Source of the DNA: Variovorax sp. WDL1
GTDB lineage: Bacteria > Pseudomonadota > Gammaproteobacteria > Burkholderiales > Burkholderiaceae_C
Assembly (NCBI RefSeq): GCF_001541225.1
Contig: NZ_LMTS01000288.1
Span: 28,096-92,095 of the forward strand
Direction of reading: 5' to 3'
Length of the DNA: 64,000 bases
Below the pieces are notes generated by a model. The model saw only the letters and a program-made list of their open reading frames with translations, made no database searches and had not been told where the DNA came from. Position numbers and translations under genes: made by a program. Positions within the stretch are counted from its first letter, which is position 1, and the number at the start of each line of letters is the position of its first letter. This document shows positions 1 to 7,762 of the stretch, in pieces.

Positions 1-612
1 AGCGGCTGCAGCACGCCTGGCGGCCTCGTCGAACTGGCTGTATGCATCACCCGGGGAGATGACCACCGGGAACAGCACAGGGCGCAGCTTCGAAGTCGCG
101 GCGATCGAGCCCACGTCGTTGCGGACCATGACCTCGGCCAGCTCCGTCGTCGACTGGGGCACCTCTGTGCGGCCGATGCCGAGCGCCTGCGCCAGCGAGG
201 GCTTCGCCTGCGTGGTCGTGCGCAGGTTACCGCCGGTGTTGAAGATTGTGCGGCTCGCGGGGTAGCCGTTCTGGGCCGCCATTGCGCTCTCGTCCGAGCG
301 AGTGCCCTTGACGAGATCCCGTGTTCCCTGGGAGACGGCAGTGACGCCCTCGTTCATGACATTGCGCACGCCCGTCGTCACCGCGTTCGTGGCGACGCTG
401 GAGACCACGTTCGAGATCGTGCGCTCGAAAAGGCTGGGACTGTCCGCATGTGCCGCTGGCGCGAAGCTCATGGCAGCCGTCGCCATGATGGCGCCGACTA
501 CGCCGCTCTTCCAGGCAGTGTCGTTGCCGTGCACTTCGACGACTTCGGGTTCGGCGAGCATCGCCTCGAGCTGCGCTCGCTGTGCGGCAGAAAAGCGGTT
601 CTGAGTAGCCAT
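1..612 (-). CDS. Exported protein with shared N-terminal module (3' end cut by window edge)
   Basis: The frame is open from the ATG at 612 to base 1 without a stop, so at least 204 residues are encoded and the C-terminus is outside the window. Residues 6-50 contain a stretch closely matching the N-terminus of the next upstream protein (starting at 1852), including a shared HGxDxAW motif followed by a hydrophobic segment ending AHAD, which looks like a signal or membrane anchor. After that the sequence is Thr/Ser/Val rich and has no domain I recognise. It lies 10 bp after the stop of the protease-like gene and is probably the last visible gene of the minus-strand operon. Function unknown; exported or membrane-anchored by inference. 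Confidence 0.75.
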   Translation of the reverse strand, partial: MATQNRFSAAQRAQLEAMLAEPEVVEVHGNDTAWKSGVVGAIMATAAMSFAPAAHADSPSLFERTISNVVSSVATNAVTTGVRNVMNEGVTAVSQGTRDLVKGTRSDESAMAAQNGYPASRTIFNTGGNLRTTTQAKPSLAQALGIGRTEVPQSTTELAEVMVRNDVGSIAATSKLRPVLFPVVISPGDAYSQFDEAARRAAAA

Positions 613-622
613 TGCGGGACTT

Positions 623-1852
623 CTAGTTGGATGAGGAAACGGAGCGGCCGAGAGTGGCCGCAGACGGGGAAACGGTTTGAGCGGCCACGGCGTCGCGGGC
701 CTTCATGCCAGACAACAGCACGTCCTTGAGACCTTCGCTGCTCTCGCGGCGCGCGGCGAGCTCTGCCTTCTCGAATGCGTTCCACTGGGGCCGCAGGAAA
801 GCCGCGATCGCCTGCGCATCGAAGCCCGGCGCGGAGGTGGCCTGCATCGCCGCAAGCGAGGATGGCTCCCGGCGCACCTGGTCACGCACGAACGCGAGGA
901 AGCTGGCGGTGTTGTGGGTGGCGGCGTCGCCCAGCCGCCAGGCGATCAGGCCCTCGATCTGCTGCCCGTCGATGCGGTTCTGCGCCATCAGGGCCATCAT
1001 CGCGAAGGCATCGGCGAAGCGCTCGGCGCTCAGCCTGCTCGAGCGGCCGGAAAGCAGGCCGCTCATGAACACCTCCGCTTCCTTGCCGTTGGCAATCGCC
1101 TCCTCGGCCTGGGCGCCGAGCATGCCCGATGCGATGCGCTCGGGAAGCACGCGCCCGTGCCTCATCACGTCGTAGGCAGCGGTCACCGTCTCAGCCTGCT
1201 GCGCACAGTGCGCGCTCTCGTGCATGACCGCGAATTCGAGGGCGGCTTCGGTGCTCAGGCCTGTGGCCCGCGCGAGTGATGCGATGGCCGGCGCATGCTG
1301 GTCGCTGATCAGGAAAGTGCAGCCCGTGCGACCCTGTTCCTTCGCGACATAGCTCCAAGAAATTGGGGTTTCCGTCTTCGGAACGTCGGCCACCAGGTTG
1401 TTCTGCAGTCGGATCGGACCACCCAGGGCAGGCTCCATGACCCGGCCGCTGAAAACGAACTGAACGACCTTGTCGTGCACCTGGTCCTCGGTCAATCCTG
1501 CAGGAAAGGCGAACGGGTACACGGTGGGCTTCACGCTCACAGCGGTGGATGCGATCTCCTGCGCACCGGCGCGGCGCATCAGTTCACCGGCGGCTGCGTC
1601 CGTATTCGGCACGACCGCCTTCTTGGCAAAGAAGGAAACGGAGGGCGCTTCGATGTGGGAGAGGTAGGCCGGGTCTGTGTCAGCGCGAGCAAGGCCGAAG
1701 CTCATGCCTGCGGTCGACATGATTGCCGCGAGCACGCCCGCGCGCCAGGCGCGATCCGAGCCGTGGATCTCCACGCGCCCGGGCGCATCGAGCATGCTCT
1801 GCAATGAGGCACGCTCTCTCGCGCTGAAACTTTTGGACGATATGGCTCGCAT
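623..1852 (-). CDS. Putative zinc metallopeptidase (HExxH), membrane-anchored
   Basis: The protein has 409 residues. A hydrophobic stretch at about 37-55 follows a short charged N-terminal module that is shared with the neighbouring gene. A zinc-binding signature HESAH is at 211-215, preceded by a helix-like FAVM, with a possible third ligand Glu277 in ERFAD, the arrangement of gluzincin-type peptidases. Conjugative elements often encode peptidases acting on cell wall or on apparatus proteins, but the substrate here is unknown. It sits in a tight minus-strand operon, 10 bp from the following gene. I do not recognise a named family; a catalytically inactive relative is possible. Confidence 0.7.
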   Translation of the reverse strand: MRAISSKSFSARERASLQSMLDAPGRVEIHGSDRAWRAGVLAAIMSTAGMSFGLARADTDPAYLSHIEAPSVSFFAKKAVVPNTDAAAGELMRRAGAQEIASTAVSVKPTVYPFAFPAGLTEDQVHDKVVQFVFSGRVMEPALGGPIRLQNNLVADVPKTETPISWSYVAKEQGRTGCTFLISDQHAPAIASLARATGLSTEAALEFAVMHESAHCAQQAETVTAAYDVMRHGRVLPERIASGMLGAQAEEAIANGKEAEVFMSGLLSGRSSRLSAERFADAFAMMALMAQNRIDGQQIEGLIAWRLGDAATHNTASFLAFVRDQVRREPSSLAAMQATSAPGFDAQAIAAFLRPQWNAFEKAELAARRESSEGLKDVLLSGMKARDAVAAQTVSPSAATLGRSVSSSN

Positions 1853-2074
1853 GCTTCAAATCATCCGCGCAGATTCAATTTGCTGCGGAAATGTTTTTTC
1901 GCAAAGGAATTTTTCATTGCATCAGATGCTCGGATTGCCGGAGCGCAACGGCGCAATCGCGAAGGCGCCACCGCAGCGAAGCAGTGGCGTTCGGGTGCGA
2001 CTTGGAGGAAGATTGCGGTGCGCACACGGCTACACCGCAGGCCGCTCAGCGAGCCCAAACTTCGAGTCAGCGGA

Positions 2075-2419
2075 TCAGCGCGTGATCGGAACAGGCACCA
2101 TGTCGTTGATAGTGATGCGGCCCTTTACGATGTCGCCGGGCCCCGAGAAGAGCGCAACGACCACCGTGTTGACCCACTTGGTGCGGAATTTCGGCGCGAC
2201 AAAGAGCATCGTCCGTGCCGGCGGCTGCTGGAACGTCAGCTCGAGGGCGGACGCCAGCCAGCGAGCGCTGACCGGAGGCTGCATACCCGGCTCCGCCTTG
2301 ACGATCAGACACGCGGCGTCGCCGCGCTCCATCGTTGCGAAGTCGGTGATGACGAGGTTGTCCTTGGCGCGCGGCTTGTGCGCCGGGTCCGGAAACCACG
2401 AGGTCTGGGGGCTGGTCAT
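2075..2419 (-). CDS. Hypothetical protein, 114 aa
   Basis: A small soluble protein with no signal peptide or membrane segment. It has alternating beta-like stretches (DNLVITDF, ACLIVKAEP, TMLFVAPKF, NTVVVALF, GRITINDMVPV). It begins 20 bp after the stop of the 430-aa exported protein and so is probably co-transcribed with it. The 220 bp between its stop and the 409-aa gene hold no convincing ORF. I do not recognise a family. Confidence 0.6.
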   Translation of the reverse strand: MTSPQTSWFPDPAHKPRAKDNLVITDFATMERGDAACLIVKAEPGMQPPVSARWLASALELTFQQPPARTMLFVAPKFRTKWVNTVVVALFSGPGDIVKGRITINDMVPVPITR

Positions 2420-2438
2420 TCTTGGTTGATTCCTGAAG

Positions 2439-3731
2439 TCAGCGGCTCACGGCGCGTTTGTTCGCCGCAACGAGCTGCGGCATCATTTCCGAACGGATGG
2501 CGGCCTGGGCGGCGTTCGAGTCGATCACCGATGCGACGATCTGGCGGTCCAAGGCGAGGCTCTGGAGCCAGGCGTTCATGGCTTGCATGCGCACGTTCTC
2601 GCGCGCGATGTCGGTGTCGGACATCGCGAGCAGTCGAAGCTGCCAGTCGGGGTTCATGTAGCGGCGCTGTGTTTCGAGAGCGATCAGTTCCGCCATCGAG
2701 ATGCCCTTGCTCGACCAGGTCGGCACGTTGTTGTCCAGGTACTTCTGGACGAACGGACCGTCCTCGGACTTGAGCATCTGCTTGACCATCTCGATCAACT
2801 CGGGCTTGGCCGCGAGCAGGTTCGCTTGCGCCTCCTGCGGGTATTTCGCCACGCTCATGCGAGCTGCGAACACGTTCTCCAGCGCCATGAACTGGCGACC
2901 CGCGTCCGTCGCGCGCTGCGCCTTGGTCAGATCCTGCAGCTGCACTGGCTGGTCGAGGTTGCGCATGAGCGCGCGCAGCGCCGTCCCCTCGGCACCAGCC
3001 ATGTCGACCGTCAGGCGACGCGTGAACCTGGTGCCGTCCGCATCTTTTTGTGGACCGTCGAAGAGGGTCGATGCACGGATGTCCGCATCCGGGTAGCCCG
3101 CGGAATTCGAAGCCGTGAATCCTGAGTCGGAGCAAGCTTCGGCGCGCAGACCGCTGCTGGCGAAGGTCGAGCACGCTGCCTTGGCTGATTTCGCGGCCTC
3201 GACTTCAGGAAGACCGGCGGCCTTGCGCTTCTCGGCGACGTCGAGCACTTCATTCATGCCGGCGCTGCCACCAGGCGCCGGCTTCGGGCCGCCGCCTCCG
3301 CTGCCACCGCCCGTTGCGGTTACGCCGCCGCGACTGGCTTCCGCGGTGCCGATGGTGCTCACGAGGACGTTGCAGGGGTCGATGCCGCTGAAGCGCTGCT
3401 CGTCGCGGATCGTGGCCTGTTCGGACGCCGTGCGCTGCGCGGATTCGCTCACGACCTTTGCGGCACCGCTGGAGGCTTTCGACGTGGTCTCGGCAGCGCC
3501 AGAGATCGCATTGGCAAGGCCCCTTTTCAGGTCTGCGATCTTGTCGGATAGCGTGTCGGTCTGGTCTTGGAAACCGCGCTCGATCGACTGGGTGATCTGC
3601 TGCGATGCCTGCTGCACCGTTGCGATCAGCAAGCCGTCGGTGACGGGGATCTGCGCGTGCGCCGCACCCGCTATGGCCGCCAGCGCCAGCATTGGCGCAA
3701 GGCGACGAAGGAAGATGTCTCGAAGATTCAT
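2439..3731 (-). CDS. Exported conjugation-associated protein, 430 aa
   Basis: The N-terminus is a clear signal peptide (hydrophobic LAPMLALAAIAG followed by AHAQ), so the mature protein is probably periplasmic. Residues 30-110 are rich in Gln/Ser/Ala and helical, with coiled-coil character, as in TrbJ/VirB5-like or TraW-like proteins. A Gly-rich linker lies near 140-155 (GGGSGGGG). The C-terminal half is helical and ends in repeated Gln/Met/Ala helices. Two gene boundaries away lies a second secreted protein (3754-4311), suggesting that the pair acts at the cell envelope. The role in DNA transfer is inferred from context and not from a recognised domain. Confidence 0.7.
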   Translation of the reverse strand: MNLRDIFLRRLAPMLALAAIAGAAHAQIPVTDGLLIATVQQASQQITQSIERGFQDQTDTLSDKIADLKRGLANAISGAAETTSKASSGAAKVVSESAQRTASEQATIRDEQRFSGIDPCNVLVSTIGTAEASRGGVTATGGGSGGGGPKPAPGGSAGMNEVLDVAEKRKAAGLPEVEAAKSAKAACSTFASSGLRAEACSDSGFTASNSAGYPDADIRASTLFDGPQKDADGTRFTRRLTVDMAGAEGTALRALMRNLDQPVQLQDLTKAQRATDAGRQFMALENVFAARMSVAKYPQEAQANLLAAKPELIEMVKQMLKSEDGPFVQKYLDNNVPTWSSKGISMAELIALETQRRYMNPDWQLRLLAMSDTDIARENVRMQAMNAWLQSLALDRQIVASVIDSNAAQAAIRSEMMPQLVAANKRAVSR

Positions 3732-3753
3732 GTCGACCGGGTTCCGATGATGC

Positions 3754-4311
3754 TCAGCACTTGCCGCTGATTGAGCACGACAGCCGATCCCAGATCGAGC
3801 CAGTCGCGGCGTTGGCGGATTGGTTCACGCCCGTCTGAATGCCGTTGGTGATGCTGCCCGTGGCCGCGCCCACAACGCTGCTGCCGATGTTGCCCGCCGT
3901 GCCGCCGCCAAGTGCGTCCCTGACGCCCCTGTTGACACCGTAGAGGCCGGAGTTCACGTTGCTGTTGATGGCGCCGGTGACCTGGCTGGTTGCCTGATTG
4001 AGAGCCGAGCAGGCGGCGCTCGTGAGCTGGCTCGACGCCTGGTTGACCATCTGATCCAGGATCGACGAACCCGTCGAGTTCGCCATGGTGGGGATCACGC
4101 GCGCAATCGCGCCTGTAACCGTGCTTTGGCAGTTCGCGGCCTGATTGATCGCGTTCGACAGCCTCGTGTTGGCCGTGTTCTGGCGCTGGATTGCGCGGTC
4201 CAGCGCTGCCTGGCTCGCCGAGGTAGCCTGCCCGCAGTAGTCGACTGCGGCCTGTGCAATGCCGAGGTTACCGAGCGCCAGGCATAGAGCCAGGATCAGG
4301 CTCTTGCCCAT
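3754..4311 (-). CDS. Small exported Ser/Asn/Ala-rich protein
   Basis: The start at 4311 is chosen because it gives a compact signal peptide (MGKSLILALCLALGNLGIAQA) preceded by a GAAGG ribosome-binding site; a longer frame goes up to 4365. This gives 185 residues and a 44-bp overlap with the end of the upstream gene. The mature part is low in charge and rich in Ala, Ser, Asn, Gln and Gly. It has two Cys in the N-terminal half of the mature protein, a third in the middle, and a C-terminal CSISGKC pair. Such composition is seen in secreted pilus-tip or channel proteins, but I recognise no family. Neighbouring exported proteins suggest a role in the mating apparatus. Confidence 0.65.
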   Translation of the reverse strand: MGKSLILALCLALGNLGIAQAAVDYCGQATSASQAALDRAIQRQNTANTRLSNAINQAANCQSTVTGAIARVIPTMANSTGSSILDQMVNQASSQLTSAACSALNQATSQVTGAINSNVNSGLYGVNRGVRDALGGGTAGNIGSSVVGAATGSITNGIQTGVNQSANAATGSIWDRLSCSISGKC

Positions 4312-5587
4312 CGGGAATGCCTTCGATGGGATCAGCGGGCTTGCGATTGATGAATTGCTGCGCATAGTTTTCGACTTCGTGGAAGAGGCTCAGCGCTTGG
4401 CGCTGCGCGAATGTGAGGCGGTCCTCGCCGCCGGGCACCAGCGTCTGGGACTGTAGGATGGCGGCGATCAGATCGGTGCACCGGCCCAGGCTGCCTTGCA
4501 ACCAGGCCGTGCGAAGGTCGAGCTTCAGTCCAGCGTGGTTCTCGGTGGACTGCAGGTGGTCGACCACCTCGGCGATGCACTGGGCGGCGCGCACCGGCGG
4601 GACACCCAGCACGCTCAACCGACCGATCGCGGCGGTGACAGAAACGTAGAGGCGCGCCTGGGCAGTCTCGACGGTGTCCGCGACCGCATAGCCGTCGAAG
4701 CCCACGCGGCCCGCGATCTCCTCTGCATCCTGGGCGATCGCGCCGAGTTGCACAGCGAGCGACTCATTGAAAGCCTTGATCTTGTCGGCGCTCATGCCGC
4801 CTTCCCACGCCATGCAGATCGTGTTGGCCGCAGCGTCGGTCGCCTGCGCACGCAGCCAATCGGGTGCCGGGCCGTCGAGCACGCAGCGCTGAGCGAGCGA
4901 CGTGCCCAACTCGAGCGCCTGCCGGTGCAGATCGCGCAGGGTTTCGCTGCGCACATGCTCTTCCGCCATGATCCCGGGGCGGGCAGCCACTGCGCCGAGC
5001 AGCCGCGTCAGCAGCTTGACCGTGGAGATGTGAACCTTGGTGCTGCCTGCAACGCGCTGCGAGGCAACCGCCCCGGAAAAGCCTGCTGCCGGAGCTGGTG
5101 CGGTCACACGCGCAGGGGCGGCGGAGTGCGTAGGCGCAGGGGGAGCCGCAGCCGGTGCTGGCGCGCGGGCAAAGCCGGTGGGCCGAGCCGCGGCGGGTGG
5201 AGTCGCGGAACGGGTCGCAGCAGGAGCGGCAGCCGCTGGGGCTGGGGCCTTCGCAGGCGACGGTGCCGCCGCGCGCTCCGAAGCACTCGCTTCCGCTGAC
5301 GCCTGCGCCGGGCGGCCAAACCCAAATCCGGGCGGACGGGGTGCGGCCTGGGGGGGTGCAGCATTGGAAGCTGCTGGTGCTGGTGCTGGGGCCGGTGCAG
5401 CCGATGCTGCCTGCACGGGCTCGTAATCGTCATCGCCGCCCGGATATGCGCCGGCCCCGGTATCGGTCGTACCAGAGCCCTTCGTGTGAAGTCGGCCCGT
5501 CTTGAGCTGGTGCTTGAGGAACTTGTTGCCACCGAAGCCGAATGCGGGAGCCGGCGCAGCCTTGGGGGTGTCGGAAGTGGGGTTCAT
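4268..5587 (-). CDS. Pro/Ala-rich cytosolic protein, 439 aa
   Basis: The ATG at 5587 overlaps the previous stop by 4 bp (ATGA), favouring it over an in-frame start 150 bp upstream. Residues 1-45 contain a GFGGNKFLKHQL segment, and residues 60-200 are a low-complexity Ala/Pro linker in which FGFGRP-like motifs recur. The last 240 residues form a helical folded domain with no membrane segment. The architecture suggests a scaffold or adaptor with a flexible linker. The function is not recognised. Translational coupling to the 158-aa and 171-aa proteins upstream suggests a stoichiometric complex. Confidence 0.7.
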   Translation of the reverse strand: MNPTSDTPKAAPAPAFGFGGNKFLKHQLKTGRLHTKGSGTTDTGAGAYPGGDDDYEPVQAASAAPAPAPAPAASNAAPPQAAPRPPGFGFGRPAQASAEASASERAAAPSPAKAPAPAAAAPAATRSATPPAAARPTGFARAPAPAAAPPAPTHSAAPARVTAPAPAAGFSGAVASQRVAGSTKVHISTVKLLTRLLGAVAARPGIMAEEHVRSETLRDLHRQALELGTSLAQRCVLDGPAPDWLRAQATDAAANTICMAWEGGMSADKIKAFNESLAVQLGAIAQDAEEIAGRVGFDGYAVADTVETAQARLYVSVTAAIGRLSVLGVPPVRAAQCIAEVVDHLQSTENHAGLKLDLRTAWLQGSLGRCTDLIAAILQSQTLVPGGEDRLTFAQRQALSLFHEVENYAQQFINRKPADPIEGIPDGQEPDPGSMPGAR

Positions 5588-6060
5588 TCGGCCATCGATG
5601 TCTGGGGTTGCAGGGCCTCGGCGCGTGCGGCCAGAGCGGCGGTATAGCTGTCGAGGGACTGGCGCTCGCGCTCGTAGCCGTCTTCCCTGAATCGCGCGAA
5701 TACCGTCATGAGGTCGACAACCTTGTCTTCGTTCCAACCGAACAGACGGTCTGCCGCTTGCTGGAAGAGGAGCCCGCGCAGGACACCGACGTCGTCTCCC
5801 AGCGGGCGCACCGAGACGGTGAACTCGAAGCCGTCGGCAGCCGGGAAGGCCTGCGCCCCCACCAGCTCCATGTCGAAGTCGCTTTCGATCCCCACGCTCA
5901 GTTCGCGAGCGATACGCACGGCCTGCGCGACGACGGCCGGCATAAAAGAGAATTCCTTACCGCCGAAGATCTCGGCCGCAGCGTAGGAAACGCCGCCTGC
6001 CATGAACGTGGCCTTGTTGGTGACGGCGAGATTGATCAGAAGGCGTTCGACCGAGACCAT
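5584..6060 (-). CDS. Hypothetical protein, 158 aa
   Basis: A soluble alpha/beta protein with no signal peptide. It is coupled to both neighbours: its ATG at 6060 shares one base with the upstream stop, and its own stop overlaps the next ATG by 4 bp. There is a central acidic beta-rich part (DFDMELVGAQAF, FEFTVSVRP) and a C-terminal charged helix (ARFREDGYERERQSL). Family not recognised; probably a subunit of the same complex as the 439-aa and 171-aa products. Confidence 0.65.
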   Translation of the reverse strand: MVSVERLLINLAVTNKATFMAGGVSYAAAEIFGGKEFSFMPAVVAQAVRIARELSVGIESDFDMELVGAQAFPAADGFEFTVSVRPLGDDVGVLRGLLFQQAADRLFGWNEDKVVDLMTVFARFREDGYERERQSLDSYTAALAARAEALQPQTSMAE

Positions 6061-6575
6061 CAGAAGGCCATCGGACGGTTTGCGACCTCTTCTTCGGGGC
6101 CGAAGTCCAGGTCACCCTGGATCATTTGCATGAGGCTCATGGCCAGGCGTCCAGTTGTGACCGGGTCGTCGCCGCGAGCGATTTCCTCTTGGGTCTGGGG
6201 CAGAGCGACCTCGTTGTCGACGATGGTCGAGTTCTGATTGCGGATGCGCTCGAGGGCCGCGGCCGGATCCACCAGGATCGCCTGCTGCACCGAGCGCCAG
6301 TCCATGTCCGGCGCGCAGATGTTGCAGCATTCCTCGAAGGAGAGGATGCCCTTGTTGCTTGCAACCCAGTCGCGGCCCACCTCGAGCTCCTCGACGGCGA
6401 GGTTCCTGTTGAGGAAGCGCTCGCCGCGATTGACCTTCTGGAGCAGCACCATGTCCTCGATGCTCGATCGAATGAGGCTGGCGGCAAGCTTGCGCTCGCC
6501 CTCGGTGGCGAAGTGATACAGCTCGATGTCGTCGAGCACGACGGGGTTGTCCCAACCTACACACGGCCTAGTCAT
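6060..6575 (-). CDS. Hypothetical protein, 171 aa
   Basis: An acidic soluble protein with no signal or membrane segments. Three Cys (CCNIC, residues ~84-88) are clustered near the middle and may bind metal or be structural. It begins 15 bp after the stop of the 91-aa gene at 6591 and overlaps the next gene by one base. No family recognised; a plasmid backbone protein by context. Confidence 0.65.
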   Translation of the reverse strand: MTRPCVGWDNPVVLDDIELYHFATEGERKLAASLIRSSIEDMVLLQKVNRGERFLNRNLAVEELEVGRDWVASNKGILSFEECCNICAPDMDWRSVQQAILVDPAAALERIRNQNSTIVDNEVALPQTQEEIARGDDPVTTGRLAMSLMQMIQGDLDFGPEEEVANRPMAF

Positions 6576-6590
6576 GATGAGCTCCTGCGC

Positions 6591-6866
6591 CTACAGCTTC
6601 TTCGGGGGAAAGGGGAAACGCAGGCGCGGGACCTGCGGCACTACGAAGCGCGAGGGGTCGCGCTTCAACTCGCGCAACAGCCGCGCATAGCGCTGATCGA
6701 AGGACGCACCGTCGATCTGGGCGGTCACGCATGCCGTGGCTTTCGGCTCACCCCGCACGATGGTCGCGTGGAACAGAGCCCGGAGATCATCAGGCAGCTG
6801 CTCGACGCGCGCCAGGACCCGACCCATCCGGCTCACCGAGGTTTGAGTTGCAACGGCCCCACGCAT
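6591..6866 (-). CDS. Hypothetical protein, 91 aa
   Basis: The ATG at 6866 is preferred because it lies 5 bp past the stop of the upstream 106-aa gene; a longer frame to 6953 would overlap that gene heavily. The protein is basic and ends in a Pro/Phe/Lys-rich tail (LRFPFPPKKL). Residues 15-70 are helical. Nothing identifies a function; the operon context suggests an accessory conjugation protein. Confidence 0.55.
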   Translation of the reverse strand: MRGAVATQTSVSRMGRVLARVEQLPDDLRALFHATIVRGEPKATACVTAQIDGASFDQRYARLLRELKRDPSRFVVPQVPRLRFPFPPKKL

Positions 6867-6871
6867 ACCAA

Positions 6872-7192
6872 TTAGCCTCGCGGAGCGTTGCCGGTGTCGG
6901 CTTCGTGCGCAGCCTGGGGTGCCTGGCGCAGGACCGGCACTTGGGCTCGCCACTCGGCGCTGGCTTCGAGGAGATCAGCGCGCGCGGGCGCGCTGCCGGC
7001 CGAGTAGACGGCCAGGACGCTCTTGACCTTCTCGACGGTGACGCCGACGCCCACCGCGATGCGATCGAGGAGCTTGTTGAGCTGGGCGGCCCGTTCCGGC
7101 GATGGAGCGATGCCGTTCATCGTCATCGCCACGCCTCCCAAAAGTGCTGTCATCTGATGTTCCCTACCTTGTTGCGAGAAATTGAAGTTCAT
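6872..7192 (-). CDS. Hypothetical protein, 106 aa
   Basis: A small soluble protein. Residues 25-65 resemble a helical bundle (LNKLLDRIAVGVGVTVEKVKSVLAVYSAG), and the C-terminus is polar. It starts 63 bp after the small topoisomerase ORF and lies in the same transcriptional direction. An internal ATG at residue 14 is an alternative start. Family not recognised. Confidence 0.55.
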   Translation of the reverse strand: MNFNFSQQGREHQMTALLGGVAMTMNGIAPSPERAAQLNKLLDRIAVGVGVTVEKVKSVLAVYSAGSAPARADLLEASAEWRAQVPVLRQAPQAAHEADTGNAPRG

Positions 7193-7255
7193 AAACTGGC
7201 TCTCCGTTCAAATTGTGCCGTGACGCTTACACGAACAAACGGATTTTCATCGGAG

Positions 7256-7762
7256 TCATCTGCGAGCGCCATCTGTTGGCAAAACGCCACGCGAGGCGAA
7301 CGCTTCGGCGAGCAACCTTTTCACCATTTCCGATATCTTTTGTTTTAGAAGCTCGGAATTCGCCCGTCCCTCTGCGACGTCGGCGAGTGCAAGCTCCCAC
7401 AGCGCGGTCATCGAGACGCTCTTGAGCGAGTCCGGCAACTGGCTCAGCAGATGCGAGCCGAAGTCGGTGATGTGAAGCTGGTGCTTCTTGCCCTTCTTCA
7501 CACGGCGGATCAGGTCGCGGTCCAGGTGGTTCGTGATGATCGTGCCGCGCGTGCGCGATGTGCCGATGCCCTGCACGCGCTTGAGCATCTCGCGCTCCCG
7601 GTCGTTGCGCCCGAACTTGTGGGCCGACAACATGTCGTCCATCAGCTCGTCTTCCGTGTACGGGTTCGGCGGGCTCGTGCGCTTCGATTCAATCTTCGCG
7701 CTCACCGCGTACATCACGGCGCCAGTCTGGTAACCGGCGAACTTGTCAGTGGGGTCGCTCAT
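7256..7762 (-). CDS. Topoisomerase IA C-terminal fragment encoded as separate ORF
   Basis: The 168 residues match the last part of the TopB-type catalytic core: NPYTEDELMDDMLSAHKFG (the usual PPRFTEGSLIxAM region), GIGTSRTRGTIITNHL (the GIGTxATRAxII region) and the LPDSLKSVSMTALWELALADVAEG region. In ordinary topoisomerase III these are continuous with the N-terminal part. Here the ATG overlaps the stop of the upstream 506-aa ORF by 4 bp (ATGA), so the two are translationally coupled. The two chains probably assemble into one enzyme. The absence of large gaps in either half argues for a stable split rather than recent decay. Confidence 0.8.
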   Translation of the reverse strand: MSDPTDKFAGYQTGAVMYAVSAKIESKRTSPPNPYTEDELMDDMLSAHKFGRNDREREMLKRVQGIGTSRTRGTIITNHLDRDLIRRVKKGKKHQLHITDFGSHLLSQLPDSLKSVSMTALWELALADVAEGRANSELLKQKISEMVKRLLAEAFASRGVLPTDGARR

